A stretch of DNA of 5,504 bases from Acidimicrobiaceae bacterium (GTDB lineage: Bacteria; Actinomycetota; Acidimicrobiia; Acidimicrobiales; UBA8592). The translations under genes and the position numbers were made by a program. The stretch covers positions 1 to 5,504 of the forward strand of contig PBMJ01000026.1 in assembly GCA_002722525.1 (NCBI GenBank), given 5' to 3'. Shown here one piece after another: positions 1-4,873 of the stretch. The notes beneath the pieces were generated by a model. It was not told the DNA's origin and did no database searches. It saw only the letters and a list, made by a program, of their open reading frames with translations. Each line of letters starts with the position of its first letter. Position 1 is the first letter of the stretch.

Positions 1-11
1 ATATTTCTCTT

Positions 12-1232
12 GTGCAGCGGCGAACTCTTCGGACTTTAATGGCTGGAATAGTTCTTGCCGGAGCAGCATTAACTTCCGCTTATTCTGCAGCTGCTGTTCT
101 TGGGGAGGAACTTACTGATTCCGAGACTCTAGGAGGACTTGCGGCTGCTAGCGCAACAGTAGGTTCTGCATTGGCGACCTTGTGGCTTGCAAAGATGATG
201 GTGACGTATGGTAGGAGACCCGGCCTTTTAACAGGGTACGCGACTGCTTCTATAGGTTCCCTAATAGCAATGACCGCTGCGATTACAGGCTGGTACTTTT
301 TCTTGATCCCCGGCATTCTTGGTGTCGGAGTAGGAAGTGCAGCAAGTTTAGCGGCGCGCTTTGCCGGAGCTGACCTTGCAACACCTGACCATAGAGCACG
401 CGCTATCGGCACGCTAGTTTGGGCGTCTACAATCGGGGCTGTCTTTGGCCCTACGATTGGTTTTGGGCCTGCTAAAAGATTAGCCAAGTTAATTAGTATT
501 CCGGAGTTAGCTGGCCCCTACCTGATTTCTTCGATATTTTTTGCTTTGGCTGCAATAGTTATCCACCTGAGGCTTCGTCCGGATCCACTGATTGTGGCTG
601 GTGGCTTAGGGTCATCTAAAGACGAGCGTGGATTTAAAGAGGCAATGAGGTCTATTAGAAATTCACTTGTTGGAAAACTAGCTGTTGGGTCGATGGCTAC
701 AGGCCATATTGTCATGGTAGGTGTGATGACTATGACCCCATTACATATGAACGATGGAGGGCATGAGTTAGAGATCATTGGGTTTGTAATTTCACTGCAC
801 ATAATAGGAATGTATGCAGCTGCCCCTGCCATAGGTTGGCTGGTAGACCGCGTCACTGCTGGACCGATCTTAGCGACAGGTGGAGTTATGTTATTTATCG
901 GTTCGGAAATGGCGTCACACACTGAACCAAGTGAAAGTGCTGGAGTTTTTATCGGGTTGTTCCTTATCGGTCTGGGTTGGAGTTGTGGGCTTATCGCTTC
1001 TTCGGCTTTACTCACAAATGAATTTGAGGGATCTATCCGAGTCAGGGTTCAGGGATTAGCAGATACCATCATGTCTGCTTCCGGTGCAGCTGCCGGTTTA
1101 GGATCAGGATTAATGGTTTCAATGACAGATTACAAAACTCTCTGCCATTACGTAGCTTTCATCGGTTTAGTCCCCGTTTTGGGCTTTCTTCTGCTTCTTT
1201 TACGAACATACAAAATACGAAATGCCAACTAG
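12..1232 (+). CDS. Major facilitator superfamily (MFS) transporter, 5' end possibly cut by the window
   Basis: An integral inner-membrane secondary transporter. The 406 residues read as about twelve hydrophobic segments, roughly at 9-30, 41-63, 71-92, 94-115, 130-152, 168-187, 222-242, 254-276, 283-300, 311-334, 346-370 and 378-398, with a polar central loop at 188-220. A degenerate MFS motif A lies between helices 2 and 3 (GRRPGLLTGY, 67-76), and a second copy lies between helices 8 and 9 (GWLVDR, 275-280). Length is normal for a 12-helix MFS protein. The GTG at 12 is the first visible start, but no ribosome site fits before it and the frame is open to base 3, so the true start may lie a few codons outside. 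The N-terminal RRTLRTL-hydrophobic pattern resembles actinobacterial MFS proteins as I recall them. Substrate and direction of transport cannot be told. The gene converges on the kinase gene, so it is not in that operon. Confidence 0.9.
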   Translation: MQRRTLRTLMAGIVLAGAALTSAYSAAAVLGEELTDSETLGGLAAASATVGSALATLWLAKMMVTYGRRPGLLTGYATASIGSLIAMTAAITGWYFFLIPGILGVGVGSAASLAARFAGADLATPDHRARAIGTLVWASTIGAVFGPTIGFGPAKRLAKLISIPELAGPYLISSIFFALAAIVIHLRLRPDPLIVAGGLGSSKDERGFKEAMRSIRNSLVGKLAVGSMATGHIVMVGVMTMTPLHMNDGGHELEIIGFVISLHIIGMYAAAPAIGWLVDRVTAGPILATGGVMLFIGSEMASHTEPSESAGVFIGLFLIGLGWSCGLIASSALLTNEFEGSIRVRVQGLADTIMSASGAAAGLGSGLMVSMTDYKTLCHYVAFIGLVPVLGFLLLLLRTYKIRNAN

Positions 1233-1248
1233 GAAAAATTAACTATAG

Positions 1249-1258
1249 ACAGCGCTGT
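1249..1258. repeat. 10-bp perfect palindrome after the MFS gene
   Basis: ACAGCGCTGT is self-complementary and lies 16 bp after the MFS stop codon, in the 77-bp convergent gap. As RNA it would give only a 3-bp stem with a GCGC loop, so it is not a convincing terminator. It could be a protein-binding site or chance. Confidence 0.2.
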
Positions 1259-1261
1259 TTG

Positions 1262-1310
1262 ATTCCTTTTGACTGCTCGTATTTCGATCAATGGTCCTTA
1301 TAAAAGGAAT
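1262..1310. terminator. Weak bidirectional terminator candidate between convergent genes
   Basis: A perfect 9-bp inverted repeat, ATTCCTTTT (1262-1270) and AAAAGGAAT (1302-1310), spans most of the gap between the converging MFS and kinase genes. Its right arm ends on the last base of the kinase stop codon. The 31-nt loop also contains the left arm of a smaller hairpin, TCCTT (1295-1299) and AAGGA (1304-1308), with a 4-nt loop. The position suits a shared terminator, but the stems are AT-rich, the large loop is unfavourable and no long U-run follows on either strand. Confidence 0.3.
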
Positions 1311-2431
1311 TAGATAAGGCTAGGAGTTGGGTTGTCGATCTCGAGAAGCGTCGCTAGTGATTGGGTGACCATATTTCCTACCGCTGGGTTCATTTCTGGA
1401 GAGAATAGGCCAATATTAGTTAACCTATCTCCTAAGCGAATGAAGATAGCGCAGAACCGCATAACAGCAAATATTTCCCAGTAATGCGGATTACGAACTT
1501 CTCGACCAGAAATTTTCTCATAATACGCTGCCTGCTCTTCTCTCGTTGGGTAGCCAGAGAGTCGTTCAACGCCGACATCATCAAAGGACATTCTGTCGAA
1601 CATCAACCACCAACCTAGATCTGCTTCTGTGGGGCTAAGAGCGCAAGCTTCCCAATCCACGACAGCTGCGGGGGTGTAGTTTTGCCAGATAATATTTCCT
1701 AATCTGGCATCTCCCCAGCTCAATCCAATTCGGTCATCGTTCGGGTCGTTATCGACCAACCAGTTAAGAGCGGAAGCCATAACGGGGTGATCTCGCCCAG
1801 ATAATTCCTTATCAACATACTTTCTATAGATTTCTATTTGTTTCGCCTGTGTTGGTTCCCCATCACAAGGGTTTAACCAATGCAAGCCCGCCGCTTTCCA
1901 ATCAATATCGTGGATTCCCGCCATCGCTTGAAGACCGGATTGCACCATTTGCATTCGTTGTTGATCTGTTGCTTCATCGACAACAAAGCCCTCCTCAGTG
2001 TATCTAGGACGGTCCGATGGAACTTTCCCATCAATATAGGTCATCACAAAAAACGGTAACCCTAAATAGGTATTTGGTTGCAATCTTCCAATAAGGGGAA
2101 GAGGGACATCGCTGGTTGATCGAACCGTTTCCATAACACGTTGTTGTAGGGCGACAGAAATTTCACAGTCTGGTGTTTGGACAGGAAACATGCCACCGTC
2201 TTCAGGTTCGATTCGTGCAACATAACGTCCTTCATGCCTGCCTTGCTCCGTATCGGACGTGACATTGAAGAAAACTGTTTCATTAGAAAATCCGGTTGCT
2301 ACGGGGATATCAATTCCTCCTATTTCTACATTCTTGTGTTCAGCGTGCGTATCTTGGAACCATCTAAGGATGCCTTCGCCATAATTACTCCTATCGATAT
2401 GAAATTTTGGAGCGTTTGAGGAGTCTTCCAT
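1310..2431 (-). CDS. APH-fold phosphotransferase, ACAD10/11 kinase-domain type (LvaA-like)
   Basis: A soluble small-molecule kinase of the aminoglycoside phosphotransferase/choline kinase fold, 373 residues. Visible motifs are a nucleotide-loop-like GFSNETVFF (47-55), VARIEP (71-76) where the ATP-contacting basic residue sits, the catalytic loop SWGDARLGN (238-246; Asp241 catalytic base, Asn246 metal ligand), and VVDWE (257-261; Asp259 as the metal-binding DFG equivalent). The usual His of HGD is Trp here. The gene lies 62 bp downstream of an ACAD10/11-type acyl-CoA dehydrogenase on the same strand. In ACAD10/11 and in P. putida LvaA, this kinase phosphorylates the 4-hydroxyl of 4-hydroxyacyl-CoA. 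I infer the same general role here rather than antibiotic resistance. The ATG start at 2431 is preceded by GAGAG (2438-2442) with a 6-nt spacer. The exact substrate is unknown. Confidence 0.88.
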   Translation of the reverse strand: MEDSSNAPKFHIDRSNYGEGILRWFQDTHAEHKNVEIGGIDIPVATGFSNETVFFNVTSDTEQGRHEGRYVARIEPEDGGMFPVQTPDCEISVALQQRVMETVRSTSDVPLPLIGRLQPNTYLGLPFFVMTYIDGKVPSDRPRYTEEGFVVDEATDQQRMQMVQSGLQAMAGIHDIDWKAAGLHWLNPCDGEPTQAKQIEIYRKYVDKELSGRDHPVMASALNWLVDNDPNDDRIGLSWGDARLGNIIWQNYTPAAVVDWEACALSPTEADLGWWLMFDRMSFDDVGVERLSGYPTREEQAAYYEKISGREVRNPHYWEIFAVMRFCAIFIRLGDRLTNIGLFSPEMNPAVGNMVTQSLATLLEIDNPTPSLI

Positions 2432-2481
2432 AGGTATCTCTCATTATTTATGGTCGGTGTTTTGATATCTCTAAATCGCAA

Positions 2482-2503
2482 AGGAATCTGGCGTTAGATT
2501 CCT
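2482..2503 (-). other. Intercistronic hairpin covering the acyl-CoA dehydrogenase stop codon
   Basis: AGGAATCT (2482-2489) and AGATTCCT (2496-2503) form a perfect 8-bp stem with a 6-nt loop. On the minus strand the hairpin includes the last codons and TAA stop (2496-2494) of the dehydrogenase gene. It is followed by only TTT and then mixed sequence, so it is a poor intrinsic terminator. A partial attenuator or a 3'-end stabilising element that sets the relative output of the two operon genes is a reasonable guess. Confidence 0.45.
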
Positions 2504-3819
2504 GCTGTAAGTACCGTCTTAGAGTCTTCTGAGTAGTAATCGGCTTTGGGGTCGTATTTGATCCCGCCTTCCTCTTCCCAGCGTCGAAGCTCAGCTCTTC
2601 CGACAACAAACCAATGGACTTCATCAGGCCCATCAGCGAGACGAAGAGTTCGCTGACTGGTGTACATGTCTGCCAGAGGCGTCCATTGCGATACACCTGC
2701 TGCTCCATGAATTTGAATTGCTTCATCAATAATGTGACATACACGAATTGGAACCATAGCTTTGACTGCACTCACCCAAACTCGTGCAGCTTCATTGCCT
2801 AACTCATCCATAGCTTTTGCTGCAGTTAAGACCATACGTCGCATAGATTCAATTTCTATTCTTGCTTTAGCAATAACTTCAATGTTTTTTCCTAAGCTTG
2901 CTATAGGTTTTCCGAAAGCTTCTCGGGTTAATCCACGCTTTACCATCATTTCAATTGCTCGCTCGGCTGCCCCGATTGATCTCATACAGTGATGTATTCT
3001 TCCCGGTCCAAGCCTCACTTGAGAAATTTCGAACCCTCTTCCCTCTCCGAGAAGAATATTGTCTTTGGGAACACGGCAATCATTAAATCGAAGATGCATA
3101 TGGCCATGTGGTGCGTCATCTTTCCCAAAGACATGGCAAGGTCCAAGTATCTCTACTCCCGGATTGTCCATAGGAACAAGAATTTGTGATTGACGTTTAT
3201 GCGGTGGCCCGTCTGGGTTGGTTTGGACCATGCATATCATGATTTTACAACGTGGGTCTCCAGCTCCTGAAATATAAAATTTTTCGCCGTTAATTACCCA
3301 TTCGTCACCATCAAGGATCGCTCGGCATGAAATATTTTTAGCATCTGACGAGGGAATATCTGGTTCTGTCATCGCATACGCTGACCGGATTTCACCGTTA
3401 AGGAGAGGCGTTAACCATTTTTCTTTCTGCTCCGGGGTTCCTACACGTTCAAGGACTTCCATGTTTCCGGTATCGGGGGCAGAACAGTTAAGGCTTTGAG
3501 AGGCGATAGGGTTTTTCCCTAATTCTGTTGCTATGTATGCATAGTCAAGATTTTTTAGTCCTTCTCCTGTTTCAGCATCTGGAAGAAAAAAATTCCAAAG
3601 CCCCTGTTCCTTCGCCTTGGTTTTTAATGAATCTAACAACTCGAGTTGGCCATCTCCATATCCCCAACGCTCTTCGCGGCCTTCACCAAGTCGGAAAAAT
3701 TCGTTTGTATGGGGATCTACTTCTTCCGTAATAAATTTTTTCACTGCATCAAAGAGTGGTCGGACTTCTTCCGACATTCTCAAATCAAACATTTCTGGTG
3801 TTGTTTCAAGTCCGGCCAT
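2494..3819 (-). CDS. Acyl-CoA dehydrogenase, ACAD10/11 type (LvaC-like)
   Basis: A soluble FAD flavoprotein of the acyl-CoA dehydrogenase superfamily, 441 residues, a normal full length. An N-terminal helical domain (about 15-140) precedes the FAD/substrate segment AYAMTEPDIPSSDAKNI (147-163) and WVINGEKFYISGA (174-186) in the beta domain. RLGPGRIHHCMRSIGAAERA (269-288) is the hallmark of the ACAD10/11-like branch. The C-terminal domain has QIHGAAGVS (369-377) and RLADGPDEVH (393-402). Asp396 lies where medium-chain dehydrogenase carries its catalytic Glu; Asp is usual in this branch as I recall it. The likely role is processing of 4-phosphoacyl-CoA made by the adjacent kinase, or otherwise alpha,beta-dehydrogenation of an unusual acyl-CoA. 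An AGGAGG four bases upstream fixes the ATG at 3819. It is the first gene of the minus-strand unit; an electron-transfer flavoprotein partner is not in the window. Confidence 0.93.
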   Translation of the reverse strand: MAGLETTPEMFDLRMSEEVRPLFDAVKKFITEEVDPHTNEFFRLGEGREERWGYGDGQLELLDSLKTKAKEQGLWNFFLPDAETGEGLKNLDYAYIATELGKNPIASQSLNCSAPDTGNMEVLERVGTPEQKEKWLTPLLNGEIRSAYAMTEPDIPSSDAKNISCRAILDGDEWVINGEKFYISGAGDPRCKIMICMVQTNPDGPPHKRQSQILVPMDNPGVEILGPCHVFGKDDAPHGHMHLRFNDCRVPKDNILLGEGRGFEISQVRLGPGRIHHCMRSIGAAERAIEMMVKRGLTREAFGKPIASLGKNIEVIAKARIEIESMRRMVLTAAKAMDELGNEAARVWVSAVKAMVPIRVCHIIDEAIQIHGAAGVSQWTPLADMYTSQRTLRLADGPDEVHWFVVGRAELRRWEEEGGIKYDPKADYYSEDSKTVLTAGI

Positions 3820-3823
3820 CGTT

Positions 3824-3829
3824 CCTCCT
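3824..3829 (-). promoter_or_regulatory. Strong Shine-Dalgarno for the acyl-CoA dehydrogenase
   Basis: The minus strand reads AGGAGG, then a 4-nt spacer, then ATG at 3819. This is the best ribosome site in the window and decides the start. A second ACAGGA lies 10 bp further upstream, a short tandem copy of its left part. Confidence 0.8.
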
Positions 3830-3924
3830 GTAAATTCCTGTTATTCACCTTATGGGATGAGAAAGTGTTTCACTAACTGACGAATCTATTTACGAAATTT
3901 CACCTTTACGATAAAAAGTCAACT

Positions 3925-3946
3925 AGTTTCTCCGTATTGGGAAACT
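3925..3946. promoter_or_regulatory. 22-bp imperfect dyad, operator candidate
   Basis: AGTTTC (3925-3930) and GAAACT (3941-3946) are perfect inverted arms separated by 10 bp. Including inner pairs, 8 of 11 symmetric positions are complementary. It sits inside the divergent intergenic region, 2 bp from the TTGACT box on the minus strand. Its size and place suit a dimeric repressor such as a TetR-family regulator of acyl-CoA genes, but no regulator gene is visible. Confidence 0.35.
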
Positions 3947-3967
3947 CAGCAAAATCCCGAAATTATT

Positions 3968-3991
3968 AACCCCTAGAATTTAAGAAGGGTT
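3968..3991 (+). promoter_or_regulatory. Ribosome-binding site of the 3995 gene, possibly in a hairpin
   Basis: GAAGGG (3984-3989) stands 5 nt before the ATG at 3995 and is the likely Shine-Dalgarno. Its GGGTT (3987-3991) can pair with AACCC (3968-3972), a 5-bp stem with a 14-nt loop that would hide the site. The ribosome site is well placed; the regulatory hairpin is speculative. Confidence 0.4.
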
Positions 3992-3994
3992 TGC

Positions 3995-4783
3995 ATGGCA
4001 ACACAAGAAATAACTACTGAAGCACTCCACATGTGTTTTTCAGAGTACGAAGAACTCCTAAATAACCTCTCTGAAGGACAATGGGGTATTCAGTCCCTTT
4101 GTCCTGATTGGGATATCCGTGGCGTCGGTATTCACCTCTCTGGAATTGAAGACCTTCTTCTTGGCTGGTCTCCGAGCAGCCCAGAGGAATGGCCACCCTT
4201 TGGAGAAATGGCAGAATTTGAAAAAACGTCGAGTGAATGGACAAATAATGCCTTTGTTGAAAAAACCAGAATAATTCTAGAAGAAAGAAAGGTCGAGCTT
4301 GGAGCACTTGATTCAACTGGGTGGGATACTCCGTGCATGACACCCGTTGGTTCGGGGACATACGGACGATTTATGAATATTCGTGTGTTTGATTTTTGGG
4401 TACACCAAAGAGATATCACTCTTCCACTCGGGATTGAAACAAACGACTCTGGCGTACACGCTGATATAGCGCTCGACGAAGTACATGGATCTCTGGGATA
4501 CATTGTTGGAAAAAAAATAGGATTGCCTGAAGGCATGAGCATCGGATTCCGACTGAATGGAGGAATTGAGCGGGATATGTTTGTCAATGTCGATGGAAGA
4601 GCACAAGTAGTCGATGATATAAGTGGTCCCTCTGTGGAGCTCGTCGCTAATAGTACAAGTTTTATCATGCTCGCCTGCGGGAGAATAGACCCTCAAGAAG
4701 AAATAGCCACTGGGCGCATCTCCTGGTCAGGTGATAACGAGTGGGGGGAAAAAGCTGCTCGTAATCTCCGCTTTACTATGTAG
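3995..4783 (+). CDS. Mycothiol-dependent maleylpyruvate isomerase family (DinB-like) protein
   Basis: A predicted soluble 262-residue protein of the TIGR03083-type family, with an N-terminal DinB-like four-helix metal-binding domain and a C-terminal SCP2-like domain. In the N-domain, SLCPDWDIRGVGIHLSGIE (34-52) carries His47, and VFDFWVHQRDI (131-141) carries Asp133 and His137. These three would be the metal ligands; the founding enzyme uses His, Glu and His. The C-domain ends with the usual pattern: SFIMLACGRIDP, GRISWSGD and a final LRFTM. Family members use the thiol mycothiol in isomerase or transferase chemistry, but most have no known substrate. No gentisate-pathway gene is nearby, so I do not call this maleylpyruvate isomerase. 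Start ATG 3995 has GAAGGG 5 nt upstream. It diverges from the dehydrogenase and precedes the FAD enzyme by 64 bp. Confidence 0.85.
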   Translation: MATQEITTEALHMCFSEYEELLNNLSEGQWGIQSLCPDWDIRGVGIHLSGIEDLLLGWSPSSPEEWPPFGEMAEFEKTSSEWTNNAFVEKTRIILEERKVELGALDSTGWDTPCMTPVGSGTYGRFMNIRVFDFWVHQRDITLPLGIETNDSGVHADIALDEVHGSLGYIVGKKIGLPEGMSIGFRLNGGIERDMFVNVDGRAQVVDDISGPSVELVANSTSFIMLACGRIDPQEEIATGRISWSGDNEWGEKAARNLRFTM

Positions 4784-4828
4784 TAAAAAGAAGCATCACT
4801 TTTAGATTTTAATTTGGAGAATGCGCTG

Positions 4829-4873
4829 ATGGCGATAATGTCAAACTGTGGCTCTAAGAGAAACAAACCTTGA
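4829..4873 (+). other. 14-codon open frame overlapping the glycerol-3-phosphate dehydrogenase start
   Basis: ATG 4829 has GGAG (4816-4819) at a 9-nt spacing and runs 14 codons (MAIMSNCGSKRNKP) to TGA at 4871-4873. It overlaps the GTG at 4848 in another frame. It may be a coupling leader peptide, or the displaced true N-terminus of the downstream enzyme if a base is extra here. It may also be chance. Confidence 0.25.

Larger units (their letters stand above)
3820..3994. promoter_or_regulatory. Divergent promoter region between dehydrogenase and mycothiol-enzyme-family genes
   Basis: This 175-bp gap must hold the start of transcription for both the leftward dehydrogenase-kinase unit and the rightward gene at 3995. 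On the minus strand TTGACT (3922-3917) matches the -35 consensus at 5 of 6 positions, but no good -10 box stands 16-18 bp downstream. On the plus strand TATTAA (3964-3969) could be a -10, without a clear -35. TTTACGA occurs twice with a 16-bp period (3889-3895 and 3905-3911). The arrangement is certain; the individual boxes are weak. Confidence 0.45.

Noticed and set aside
518..1015. Open frame of 165 codons on the minus strand inside the MFS gene
   Set aside because: It lies wholly antisense to a clear transporter frame, and its translation shows no recognisable domain, only Pro/Ile/Ser-rich composition.
1310..2431. Reading the phosphotransferase as an aminoglycoside-resistance gene
   Set aside because: The WGDARLGN loop and the adjacent ACAD10/11-type dehydrogenase point to acyl-CoA metabolism instead.
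2448..2771. Open frame of 107 codons on the minus strand at the end of the acyl-CoA dehydrogenase
   Set aside because: It overlaps conserved dehydrogenase C-terminal motifs in another frame and has no recognisable domain.
4132..4668. Open frame of 178 codons antisense to the mycothiol-family gene
   Set aside because: The sense frame has clear family motifs and a ribosome site. The antisense translation is Ser/Pro-rich without domain signal.
4784..4806. Possible terminator after the mycothiol-family gene (AAAAG ... CTTTT)
   Set aside because: The stem is only 5 mostly A-U pairs with an 8-nt loop, too weak to call, so co-transcription with the downstream gene remains possible.
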